From positions 1-33,266 of the forward strand of contig NZ_PSRR01000055.1 in assembly GCF_004296405.1 (NCBI RefSeq): 33,266 nucleotides of DNA, in the 5' to 3' direction. Under the pieces are notes generated by a model that worked only from the letters and a program-made list of their open reading frames with translations, searched no databases and was not told the origin of the DNA. This document shows, piece after piece, positions 8,692 through 16,348 of the stretch. The number at the start of each line of letters is the position of its first letter. Positions within the stretch are counted from its first letter, which is position 1. Origin of the DNA: Bradyrhizobium sp. Leo170 (GTDB lineage: Bacteria; Pseudomonadota; Alphaproteobacteria; Rhizobiales; Xanthobacteraceae). The translations under genes were made by a program, and so were the position numbers.

Positions 8692-8746
8692 ATCTCCGAT
8701 CATTATGAAACTATCTCCGGAATTTCATCGCACAGATCTCCGGAGA
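8692..8746. promoter_or_regulatory. Candidate LysR operator: three ATCTCCG repeats in the divergent promoter region
   Basis: The 100-nt gap between the LysR gene and the nitrilase gene holds ATCTCCG at 8692-8698, 8713-8719 and 8736-8742. The repeat starts are 21 and 23 nt apart, about two helical turns each, so all lie on one face of the DNA. The last lies within the perfect palindrome TCTCCGGAGA (8737-8746). Such phased repeats fit binding of a LysR tetramer that controls both genes. No clear sigma-70 boxes are visible. TATCTCCG occurs again at 10963-10970, ahead of the second importer operon. Confidence 0.5.
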
Positions 8747-8783
8747 GTCAATTGGCTACATCAGGACCAGGAGCTGGGATAGG

Positions 8784-9809
8784 ATGACTACCGAACATGT
8801 TACAGTCGCTGCCGCGCATGTGGCTCCCGTCTTTCTTGATCCGGCGGCGACCATCGAGAAAGCCATCGGATTCATTGCACAGGCGGCGGAAGAGGGCGCT
8901 TCGCTCATCGCTTTTCCGGAGAGCTTCGTTCCGGGATTCCCGATCTGGGCGGCCGTGCATGCGCCGATCCGGACACATGACGCGTTTGCGGCGTTCGCGG
9001 CTGCGAGCATCTATGCTGACGGACCCGAGATCAGACGGCTTCAGGACGCGGCGCAAAGGCACAAGATCTTCGTCTCGATTGGATTCAGTGAGCGCGACCC
9101 GGCAAGTGTCGGAGGTCTGTGGAACAGCAATCTGCTAATCGGAGATGATGGAAATGTTCTCGTGCATCATCGCAAGCTGGTACCCACCTTCTACGAAAAG
9201 CTCGCGTGGAATCCGGGGGACGCTCATGGCCTGCGGGTGGCGCAAACGCGCATTGGCCGGATCGGAGCGCTGATCTGCGGCGAGAATACCAATCCGCTCG
9301 CACGTTTTGCCCTGATCGCGCAGGCCGAACAAATTCACGTAGCGTCCTATCCTCCGGTATGGCCGACAAGACCGCCGGAACAGGCCGGGAACTATGACAA
9401 TCGATCTGCAAATCGAATCCGAGCCGCCGCCCATGCTTTCGAGGCAAAATGCTTCGTGATGGTTGTTGGCAGTCTGTTGGATCAGGCTGCTTGCGAGTGG
9501 ATAGCGAATGGCGACAAGGACGCGTTGAGCGTGCTGGAGGCGACGCCGGCATCTGAAAGCTTCTTCGTGGACCCAACGGGGGCGGTCTTCGGTGAATCCA
9601 CCATGGCGCAGGGACTCATCTTTGCGGGACTCGATCTTGGGCGGTGCATCGAACCGAAGCGATTTCACGACGTTGCGGCAGGCTACAACCGGTTTGATCT
9701 CTTCGATTTCCATGTCCGACGCGACCGGCTACGGGCGGCCCATTTTGCTGATGTTGAAGAGGAGGGCGCTGAAATCGCCACCCGTCTGGAAGGTCGCCAG
9801 GCCGGATGA
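8784..9809 (+). CDS. Nitrilase
   Basis: Hydrolyses R-CN to the carboxylic acid and ammonia through a Cys-bound thioimidate. At 341 aa it has the usual nitrilase length. The catalytic triad is visible: Glu46 in FPESFVPGFP, Lys131 in HRKLVPTFYEK and Cys165 in GALICGENTNP. The additional Glu138 (FYEKLAW) conserved in true nitrilases is present. The residues after the cysteine are G-E-N rather than the W-E-H common in arylacetonitrilases, so substrate preference should not be copied from those. The fold probably assembles as a spiral oligomer, as known for the family. The ATG at 8784 follows a GGA/GGAG-rich leader. As the step after aldoxime dehydratase it would complete conversion of an aldoxime to an acid. 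It is monocistronic or is followed by a LysR gene 113 nt away. Confidence 0.9.
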   Translation: MTTEHVTVAAAHVAPVFLDPAATIEKAIGFIAQAAEEGASLIAFPESFVPGFPIWAAVHAPIRTHDAFAAFAAASIYADGPEIRRLQDAAQRHKIFVSIGFSERDPASVGGLWNSNLLIGDDGNVLVHHRKLVPTFYEKLAWNPGDAHGLRVAQTRIGRIGALICGENTNPLARFALIAQAEQIHVASYPPVWPTRPPEQAGNYDNRSANRIRAAAHAFEAKCFVMVVGSLLDQAACEWIANGDKDALSVLEATPASESFFVDPTGAVFGESTMAQGLIFAGLDLGRCIEPKRFHDVAAGYNRFDLFDFHVRRDRLRAAHFADVEEEGAEIATRLEGRQAG

Positions 9810-9922
9810 TGAGGTGTTGCCACGGAGTGCTGTTGCTGGCTGGATAGCCTGCGGCATGGCGGGGCGCCGCGTGAAAGGCGGTTCCTTGCGTAAAACGGCA
9901 CGTGACTTGCTTGGTTCTCATA

Positions 9923-10852
9923 ATGGATATCAAGCAAATCTTGTACTTCAAGGCTGTGGCAGACAGCGGAAGCTTCGCTCGGGCATCCGACCGACTTCAT
10001 ATTTCCCAACCCGCCATCAGCGCGCAGATCGGCCAGCTCGAAGCAGAATTGAATGCGGAGCTCCTGGTCCGACACGCGCGCGGGGTGCGGCTAACTGCCG
10101 CCGGGTCGATATTCCTCGAACATGGTCGAGATATCCTGGCCCGGATCGAACAGGCGCGTGCGGCGGTCGCCGAGCTTGATCGCGAAGTGTCCGGCAGCGT
10201 GACCATTGCGATGATTACCACCATAGCCAATGTGGTGGCACCAGTACTTCTGGAACGAGCGAAGCGACTCTATCCCAAGCTCGACGTAAGGATTTTCGAG
10301 GCGCTTAGCGGCGAAGTAAGCGCCTGGCACGCAGGCAGTCGCTTCGATCTTTCCATCCTGTATCTTCCCGAGCGCCATACCATGGATGGTGCAATACCGT
10401 TCCTCAAGGAGCAGCTCTACCTGCTAGGCCCGATCGACGGCAAGCGAGAGCTGGGCCGGCCAATCGATTTCGCGGATCTCAGTGCTATCCCGCTTCATCA
10501 TACGTCGCGTATCCACGCCTGCCGTCTCCTCCTGGACAGCATGTCCAACGAGAGGCGCGTAGACCTCAACATTGTGGCCGAAATCGACTCGATCACGCTG
10601 CTCTATGAATTCGTCGCCAGTCGAAGTGCCTACAGTATATTTCCGTGTATCGGCGAGCCACCGCTGTTTCAGCGGGCCGTTGATTATAGGCCGATCATCA
10701 ATCCTTCATTGGCTTTGCAGAGTTACATCGTCCGCGGAGCCAACAGGCCGACGTGCAAATCCATCAATGCGGTGATCGAGCTGCTTTCAGGCCTTGCTGA
10801 AGAGTTCACTGCGGACATCACGCATATGCCGAGGTGCCGGGCCGATGCGTAG
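9923..10852 (+). CDS. LysR-family transcriptional regulator (Nac/CbI-like)
   Basis: A 309-aa regulator. The helix-turn-helix at the N-terminus reads MDIKQILYFKAVADSGSFAR and HISQPAISAQIGQLE, followed by an effector domain. The ATG at 9923 gives the canonical start seven codons inside a longer reading frame that begins at a GTG (9902). The resemblance is to the nitrogen-assimilation-control branch of the LysR family, but this is only an impression from the N-terminus. It lies between the nitrilase gene and the second importer operon on the same strand, so it may control either. The 152 nt after it contain two dyads that could be its operator. Confidence 0.88.
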   Translation: MDIKQILYFKAVADSGSFARASDRLHISQPAISAQIGQLEAELNAELLVRHARGVRLTAAGSIFLEHGRDILARIEQARAAVAELDREVSGSVTIAMITTIANVVAPVLLERAKRLYPKLDVRIFEALSGEVSAWHAGSRFDLSILYLPERHTMDGAIPFLKEQLYLLGPIDGKRELGRPIDFADLSAIPLHHTSRIHACRLLLDSMSNERRVDLNIVAEIDSITLLYEFVASRSAYSIFPCIGEPPLFQRAVDYRPIINPSLALQSYIVRGANRPTCKSINAVIELLSGLAEEFTADITHMPRCRADA

Positions 10853-10917
10853 TGGACTGCTCAGGCGCGTCGACCCGAGACCTAGGAAAAGTCTAAGGCT
10901 GCCGTCGGAAATCAATA

Positions 10918-10985
10918 TTGGTGCGTACCAACGAAATCGTGTGAGCTTCATCCCTAGCTGAGTATCTCCGAAGGTGAGCCTTCGG
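10918..10985. promoter_or_regulatory. Two dyads in the leader of the second importer operon
   Basis: TTGGT-GCGT-ACCAA (10918-10931) is a perfect 5-bp dyad that could be a regulator site. CCGAAGG-TGAG-CCTTCGG (10968-10985) is a perfect 7-bp stem with a 4-nt loop, ending only 19 nt before the ATG at 11005. No run of T follows it, so it looks more like a 5-prime UTR hairpin or operator than an intrinsic terminator. The left arm of the second dyad overlaps a TATCTCCG motif (10963-10970) shared with the nitrilase promoter region. Confidence 0.4.
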
Positions 10986-11004
10986 TAACGCGGGAGAGGC
11001 TCGA

Positions 11005-12129
11005 ATGAGGCTTGTCGGCAGGACGGTATTTGCGGCTGCGCTGCTCTTGTCGTGGAGTGCGTCGGCTGAGGAAACAAGCCTGACGGTGCCGATCATTGTG
11101 CCGATCACGGGACTCCTCGCGCTCGAAGGCACATCGCAGCTCAACGGCGCCAATTTGGCAATAGCGCATGCGCCGCCGGGATTGAAGATCAAGGCGCAAA
11201 CCGTCGATTCCGGAACCGCTGCGGAAGGCGGAGCGAACGCGCTCGAGCGCGCCGTTGGCGACAAGAATGTCGACTTCGCGGTGGCGCCGCTGTTCGGGAC
11301 GCAGGTGCTTGCGATGCTTCCCGTCGCTCTCGAAAACAAGATGCCGATCCTCGCTCCGACTGGCACGGGCCCGGTAACGGAGCAGGGCAATCCGTATATG
11401 TTCCGCCTGTACCCGCACGACGCCATCTCAAAGGCGGCTCACATCCGATACGTCGTCGACGAACTGAAGTTGAAGAGGGCCGCGATCCTGTACAATACGA
11501 CGGGCTATGGTCAAAGTGGCTTCAAGTACATGTCGGACTACCTCTCCAAGCTCGGTGGAGAGGTGGTGTTTTCCGAAGGCGTCGACCTCACTGCCAAGGA
11601 GATCTCGGCTACGCTTGCCAAGCTGAAGGCAGCGAAACCTGACGTCATTCTCATTCAGATGCACAGCGCCTCGATTGCGATGGTGATCAAGCAGCTTGCG
11701 GCGGGAGGCGTGCAGATCCCCGTGGTCGGAAATACCACGATCGCAATGCCGGCGACGGCGGCGCTGCTGCAACCGTCGGATCTGAAGGGAGTGTGCGCTG
11801 AAAGCGCGTGGTGGCTCGAAAAAGGCGCGAACCCCATGACGGATCGTTTCCTCGATGATTACACGTCGAAGTTCGGTGCGATGCCTGATGCCTATGCCAT
11901 TCAACAATACGATGGTCTCATGATGGCTTTGACGGCCGTCAAGAGCGGGGCGAGGTCGGCCGAGGATGTGCGAAGGTACATGTCGACAAGCGAATATCAG
12001 GGCGTCGCGATGTCCTACAAGTCAGATGGCAAGGGAAATCTGGCGCATTCGGTCGTCATCGTCTGCTACGACGGTTCGTCACTGACGCCGAAGCTGGTCA
12101 AGCGATACGACGATGTCGTCGCTTACTGA
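11005..12129 (+). CDS. HAAT-family ABC transporter periplasmic binding protein (second importer)
   Basis: A 374-aa precursor with a classic signal peptide: MRLVGRTVFAAALLLSWSASA followed by EE. The mature domain begins with LTVPIIVPITGLLALEG, the first strand and ligand loop of type I binding proteins, and continues with two alpha/beta lobes. It is shorter than the binding protein of the first importer and clearly different in sequence, so the two systems probably take up different or only partly overlapping solutes. GGGAGAGG at 10991-10998 supports the start. It heads an apparent eight-gene operon reaching 18870. Confidence 0.9.
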   Translation: MRLVGRTVFAAALLLSWSASAEETSLTVPIIVPITGLLALEGTSQLNGANLAIAHAPPGLKIKAQTVDSGTAAEGGANALERAVGDKNVDFAVAPLFGTQVLAMLPVALENKMPILAPTGTGPVTEQGNPYMFRLYPHDAISKAAHIRYVVDELKLKRAAILYNTTGYGQSGFKYMSDYLSKLGGEVVFSEGVDLTAKEISATLAKLKAAKPDVILIQMHSASIAMVIKQLAAGGVQIPVVGNTTIAMPATAALLQPSDLKGVCAESAWWLEKGANPMTDRFLDDYTSKFGAMPDAYAIQQYDGLMMALTAVKSGARSAEDVRRYMSTSEYQGVAMSYKSDGKGNLAHSVVIVCYDGSSLTPKLVKRYDDVVAY

Positions 12130-12177
12130 TCGCGCTTCTAGCCTGAGAATGCAGCTCGTATCTCGTCAGTTTCATCG

Positions 12178-13095
12178 ATGACACAGCTTCTGCTCAATAC
12201 GCTCTCGCTTGGGGCAGCCTATTCGCTTCTCGCCATCGGCTTTGTCCTGGTCTTGAACGCCACCGGCGCGGTGAACCTGGCCCACGGCAGCTTCGTCGTG
12301 GTCGGCGGATTCCTCGCCGCAAGTCTTGGCGCAATGCTTAAGCTTCCGGGAGCGATTGTGCTGCCGGTTGTGCTTTCCGGCATGATGCTGATCGGCGGGC
12401 TGTTGTCCCTGGCAGCCTATTACCCCTTGCGAAACCGGCCGGCCGTCTCTGTATTCATCTCGACCATTTCCATGGGCGCGATACTCGAGACGGCCACACT
12501 GCTGGTGTTCGGGCCGTCGCCGCGGGTGGGGCCGCCGATCCTCTCGGGCGGGTCGCTCCGGGTCGGCGATGCGGTCCTGAATGTGCAGTCGCTTTCCACA
12601 ATCGTGCTCGCGATCGCACTGGTGGCTCTGCAATACGTCATCTTCTCGCGAACCGTTCTGGGTAAGCGCCTTCGCGCCGTGGCCGAGGACAGGGAAATGG
12701 CAACGGCGCTCGGCGTGAACGTGAACGTCATGATTCTGATCACGTTCGGGATTTCGGCCGCGCTTGCCGGAGCTGCAGGGCTGATCTTCGCGAACACGTT
12801 CTACATCACGCCCGGCGACGGCGAAGCGTACATGATCAAGACGTACGTTGCCGCGACCATGGGAGGGTGGGGAAGTCTTCGTGGAGCCGTCGCCGGTGCC
12901 TTCCTGGTGGCGGCGTTCGAAGTCCTTGTCCCGTCGCTGCCGGTCATCCTGCCTTGGGCAGTCGGAGCTCTTCCGTCGTTCGGAGCGCTATTTTCGCCGA
13001 CGGCGTCGACGATCTGGCTCTATCTGGCTTTTCTGGTCGTGCTGTTCTTTCGTCCGCAAGGACTGTTCGGCGAAGCCGTTCAGCAGCGTGCCTGA
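12178..13095 (+). CDS. livH-like: HAAT ABC transporter permease, LivH type (second importer)
   Basis: A 305-aa membrane protein. The LivH hallmark GAVNLAHGSFVVVGGFLAA is near residue 32; the coupling loop GKRLRAVAEDREMATALGVN and the C-terminal MGGWGSLRGAVAGAFLVAAFE are also present. The start lies 48 nt after the binding-protein gene. The TGA stop shares its final A with the ATG of the next gene (TGATG at 13093-13097), indicating coupled translation. Confidence 0.9.
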   Translation: MTQLLLNTLSLGAAYSLLAIGFVLVLNATGAVNLAHGSFVVVGGFLAASLGAMLKLPGAIVLPVVLSGMMLIGGLLSLAAYYPLRNRPAVSVFISTISMGAILETATLLVFGPSPRVGPPILSGGSLRVGDAVLNVQSLSTIVLAIALVALQYVIFSRTVLGKRLRAVAEDREMATALGVNVNVMILITFGISAALAGAAGLIFANTFYITPGDGEAYMIKTYVAATMGGWGSLRGAVAGAFLVAAFEVLVPSLPVILPWAVGALPSFGALFSPTASTIWLYLAFLVVLFFRPQGLFGEAVQQRA

Positions 13096-14894
13096 TGCTT
13101 CGTTCCGCTAAACTCCGCCTAGTGGTCGGCTTGGCCGCGCTTTGTGCGCTGGCGTCATGGCCGCTCGTGATGTCGTCACCCTACGACCTCCGTCTCTTCA
13201 CCCTGGCGGGTGTATTTGCGATCCTCGCCATCGGATATCAGTTCATCTTCGGCTATGTCGGCGAGCTCTCGCTTTCGCAGGGCGCCTTTTTTGGCTTTTC
13301 GGCCTATGTGACCGGAATTCTGGCGGCGAAGGCCGGGCTCGACTTTGCAGAAACCTTCCTGGCGTCGATTGTGGCCTGCGTTCTCCTGGCAGTGCTGATC
13401 TCAATTCCGGTGTTGCGCCTTGCCTCGCATTACTTCGCGCTCGCGACTCTGGGCGTTGGTCAGGTTCTGTTGCTGCTGGCGATCGATTGGCAGTCATTGA
13501 CAGGGGGAGCCATAGGGCTTTCCGGAGTTCCTCTTCCGAAGCTGTTCGGTGTCCAGATCGGTCGCGGCTGGCCGCTGCTGCTCTTCGTATGGTCGTTCGT
13601 GTTGTTTGCGGCCATCGTGGCACATCAGACCAAGCGGGGCCTCTATGGGCTGGCTTGCCATGTGGTCCGGCAGAACGCGGTTGCCGCAAGAGCGCTGGCC
13701 ATCGACCCGGACGCGATCCGCTTTGCGATGTTTCTGCTCAGCGCCGCGATAGCCGGCGTGGCCGGCGCACTGCATGCGCATACGATCCGCATCGTCTCTC
13801 CGGAGGGACTCGACTTCAAGGTCATGATCGCATGCTTGACCATGGCGGTCATCGGCGGCCGAACGCATGTATGGGGGGCCGTCGCAGGTGCCCTGCTGGT
13901 GGTGCATCTGCCGGAATGGCTACGTGGTTTCGAGCAGAGCTACGTCATCATCACGAGCAGCGTGCTGATTCTGATCCTGATTCTGGCGCCCGAGGGGCTG
14001 GCGGGGTTTGTCGATCGTATCCTGCCTGTTGCGACGCCGGAACGGACTTCGACCGTCGCTGCTTCATCACGTCCGTCAAACCTGCCCGCGGGTGAGGGCG
14101 TTCTGATGCCGTCGGAGACGCCCATACTGGCAATACGTCACCTGACCAAGACGTTCGGGGGCGTGCATGCGCTGAACAACGTCAGCTTCTCGCTGATGCG
14201 TGGATCGATCACCGCCGTGATCGGGCCGAACGGCAGCGGCAAGACGACGCTCGTCAACTGCATGACCGGGATCTATCGCGCCGATGCGGGCGAGATTGTC
14301 CTTGGCGGCAACGAGATCACTTCGATGAGCTCGGACGAGATCGCGGCGCGCGGCGTCGGAAGAACCTTCCAGAACCTGCGGCTCGTTGAGGACATGAGCG
14401 TTCTGGATAATGTTGCGGTGGCCCGCTTCAGGTCGGAGGAGGCATCGCTTGGCAAGGCCATGTTGACCGGCCGCCGGGATTCAAGACTCGAGCGTGCAAG
14501 ATCCCACGCGCTGCATGTGCTTCGCCAGTTTGGGCTCGACAAGATCGCGGATGCCAGATGCGGATCGCTGCCGCATGGAATCAAACGGCTGGTGGAAATT
14601 GCCCGTGCCATCTGCCTCGATCCCGTCGTGCTCCTGCTTGATGAGCCTGCCGCGGGACTAAATGAGAGCGAACAAGCCGAACTCGCCGGACATCTCGAGG
14701 GGCTGGCGGCACGCGGCCTCACCTTGCTCGTCATTGAGCATAACATGGAGTTCCTGAAGAGCCTGGCAACCCACATGGTTTGCCTGGACTACGGCGAATT
14801 GATCGCTTCAGGTCGCCCCAGCGCAATTTACCAGGATGAGCGCGTCGTCGAGGCGTATATCGGCCGCAGACATGCCGCGGAACTTGGCGCGTGA
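13095..14894 (+). CDS. LivM-LivG fusion: HAAT permease with C-terminal ATPase domain
   Basis: One 599-aa reading frame joins two subunits that are separate genes in the first importer. Residues 1 to about 318 are a LivM-type permease (GELSLSQGAFFGFSAYVTG near 55; hydrophobic spans to about 318). A polar linker of about 25 residues follows, then a LivG-type ATPase with Walker A GPNGSGKTT near residue 376, the variant signature LPHGIKRLVEIARA near 491, Walker B VLLLDEPAAGL near 512 and switch LVIEHNMEF. The start is the ATG at 13095, overlapping the previous stop; a longer upstream frame only reads through the LivH gene. An in-frame internal ATG at 14106 is preceded by GAGGG (14094-14098), so free ATPase could also be made. 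Such fusions are known in alphaproteobacteria. Confidence 0.9.
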   Translation: MLRSAKLRLVVGLAALCALASWPLVMSSPYDLRLFTLAGVFAILAIGYQFIFGYVGELSLSQGAFFGFSAYVTGILAAKAGLDFAETFLASIVACVLLAVLISIPVLRLASHYFALATLGVGQVLLLLAIDWQSLTGGAIGLSGVPLPKLFGVQIGRGWPLLLFVWSFVLFAAIVAHQTKRGLYGLACHVVRQNAVAARALAIDPDAIRFAMFLLSAAIAGVAGALHAHTIRIVSPEGLDFKVMIACLTMAVIGGRTHVWGAVAGALLVVHLPEWLRGFEQSYVIITSSVLILILILAPEGLAGFVDRILPVATPERTSTVAASSRPSNLPAGEGVLMPSETPILAIRHLTKTFGGVHALNNVSFSLMRGSITAVIGPNGSGKTTLVNCMTGIYRADAGEIVLGGNEITSMSSDEIAARGVGRTFQNLRLVEDMSVLDNVAVARFRSEEASLGKAMLTGRRDSRLERARSHALHVLRQFGLDKIADARCGSLPHGIKRLVEIARAICLDPVVLLLDEPAAGLNESEQAELAGHLEGLAARGLTLLVIEHNMEFLKSLATHMVCLDYGELIASGRPSAIYQDERVVEAYIGRRHAAELGA

Positions 14895-15601
14895 AACATC
14901 TTCTGGAGGCAAGAAATCTATCCGTCCGATATGGCGAGATCGCCGCCTTGAAGGACTTGTCGCTGCGCATTGGTCCCGGCGAAGCCGTAGCGCTGGTTGG
15001 TGCTAACGGCGCAGGCAAGACAACGCTCATCAAAGCCATCATCGGGCTTCTTATGGTTAGTCGGGGCGAGCTCCTGTTCGATGGACATGACGTGCGTGCC
15101 GTGACGGCGCACCGCCGAGCCCGGCTCGGCATGGGTTATTCGCCGGAAGGCCGTCGTGTCTTTCCCGGCCTTTCAGTGCGGGAGAATCTCGAAGTGGCGG
15201 CCTTCTCGACCGGGCAGGAAAGGCATCGGCTGATCGATCAGATGTACGCCATCTTTCCCGCGCTGAAGGAGAAGGAGATGGCGCTCGGATGGACATTGTC
15301 GGGAGGCCAGCAGCAGATGCTCGCGGTCTGTCGGGCGCTCATGAGTCGGCCACGGCTGTTGCTGTTGGACGAACCGTCGCTGGGACTTTCGCCGAAGCTC
15401 ACGGACGAGGTGCTCTGGAGGATTCCAGAAATCACGAAGTCGGGCACGGCCGTGGTGCTCGCTGAGCAGAACCTCACCAAAGCGCTGGAGGTGACGGACC
15501 GCGCCTACGTGCTGAGAGTGGGGTCAATCGTCCTCGAAGGACCGTCCGGCGAGTTGCGGTCGAATCCATCCGTGCGCAACAGCTTCCTCGGCGGCCTTTA
15601 G
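14891..15601 (+). CDS. livF-like: HAAT ABC transporter ATPase, LivF type (second importer)
   Basis: A 236-aa ATPase with Walker A GANGAGKTT, LivF-type GMGYSPEGRRVFPGLSVREN, signature LSGGQQQMLAVCRALMS, Walker B LLLLDEPSLGLSP and the LivF-specific VVLAEQNLTKALE. The GTG start overlaps the fusion gene's stop by 4 nt (GTGA). It completes the second importer; the catabolic genes follow 12 nt downstream on the same strand, which ties transport to metabolism. Confidence 0.92.
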   Translation: MKHLLEARNLSVRYGEIAALKDLSLRIGPGEAVALVGANGAGKTTLIKAIIGLLMVSRGELLFDGHDVRAVTAHRRARLGMGYSPEGRRVFPGLSVRENLEVAAFSTGQERHRLIDQMYAIFPALKEKEMALGWTLSGGQQQMLAVCRALMSRPRLLLLDEPSLGLSPKLTDEVLWRIPEITKSGTAVVLAEQNLTKALEVTDRAYVLRVGSIVLEGPSGELRSNPSVRNSFLGGL

Positions 15602-15613
15602 AGGGATGACAAA

Positions 15614-16348
15614 ATGAGCGTGATCGAATTATTGCGCCGACGGCGGTCGGTACGTGGCTTCCTTCCCAAGCCGGTGTCGAAGGAGCTCATTGTTGAACTG
15701 CTGCATGCGGCTGCCCGTTCGCCCAGCGGCACCAACATGCAACCATGGCGCGTCTATGTCCTGATGGGTCCGGCGAAAGATCGGCTCATTCGCGAAGTCT
15801 TGGCAAAACGGGAGCAGGAGCCTTTTCGGGAGAAGCCGCCGAAGCCGTTTGGCGAGTATGACTACAACCCCGAACCGCTGTTCGAGCCCTATCTGAGCCG
15901 CAGACGAACGGTTGGATTCGGGCTTTACCACTTGCTGGGGGTGGCAAGAGGCGACCGCGCGGCAAGCTGGGCGATCGCGGGGCGCAACTTCGAATTCTTT
16001 GGCGCGCCGGTCGGTCTCATTTTTACGATCGATCGATCGTTGCAGCATGGCAGTTGGCTCGACTACGGCATCTTCCTGCAATCGCTGATGCTTGCGGCCA
16101 GTGATGTCGGTCTCGACACCTGCGCCCAGGCCGCCTGGCGTCACTATCACGATATCATCCGCCCGCTCTGCAAAGTTCCAGACAATGAAATCGTCGTCTG
16201 CGGAATGTCGCTCGGCTATGGCGACAGGGACGCGCCTGCCAACGGGCTGGTAACCGAGCGGGAGCCGGTCGAAAATTTCGCAACATTCATTGACGTGGCC
16301 GAATTTCAACCGTCCGCGACCGAAGGCAACAGACATGCGCCTGTTTGA
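15614..16348 (+). CDS. Nitroreductase-family FMN flavoprotein
   Basis: A 244-aa member of the nitroreductase superfamily. The FMN-phosphate-binding start is LLRRRRSVRGF, the flavin/substrate loop AARSPSGTNMQPW, and the C-terminal FMN contact IVVCGMSLGYGDRDAPAN. Family members reduce nitro groups, quinones or enones with NAD(P)H, and some act on other substrates, so the reaction here is open. In this operon it could reduce a nitro or N-oxygenated precursor, or an unsaturated acid. The start has AGAGG at 15601-15605. The 3-prime end overlaps the ligase gene by 14 nt. An insertion of about 45 residues (roughly 60-115) makes it longer than minimal family members, as in the NfnB/PnbA group. Confidence 0.85.
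   Translation: MSVIELLRRRRSVRGFLPKPVSKELIVELLHAAARSPSGTNMQPWRVYVLMGPAKDRLIREVLAKREQEPFREKPPKPFGEYDYNPEPLFEPYLSRRRTVGFGLYHLLGVARGDRAASWAIAGRNFEFFGAPVGLIFTIDRSLQHGSWLDYGIFLQSLMLAASDVGLDTCAQAAWRHYHDIIRPLCKVPDNEIVVCGMSLGYGDRDAPANGLVTEREPVENFATFIDVAEFQPSATEGNRHAPV

Noticed and set aside
7772..8782. Long plus-strand frame of 336 codons opposite the LysR gene
   Set aside because: It is the antisense shadow of a well-supported LysR gene, is rich in Cys, Arg and His, and matches nothing.
12867..13094. In-frame upstream extension of the LivM-LivG fusion
   Set aside because: It reads through the LivH gene in another frame, has no family resemblance, and the ATG at 13095 overlapping the LivH stop gives a normal LivM N-terminus.
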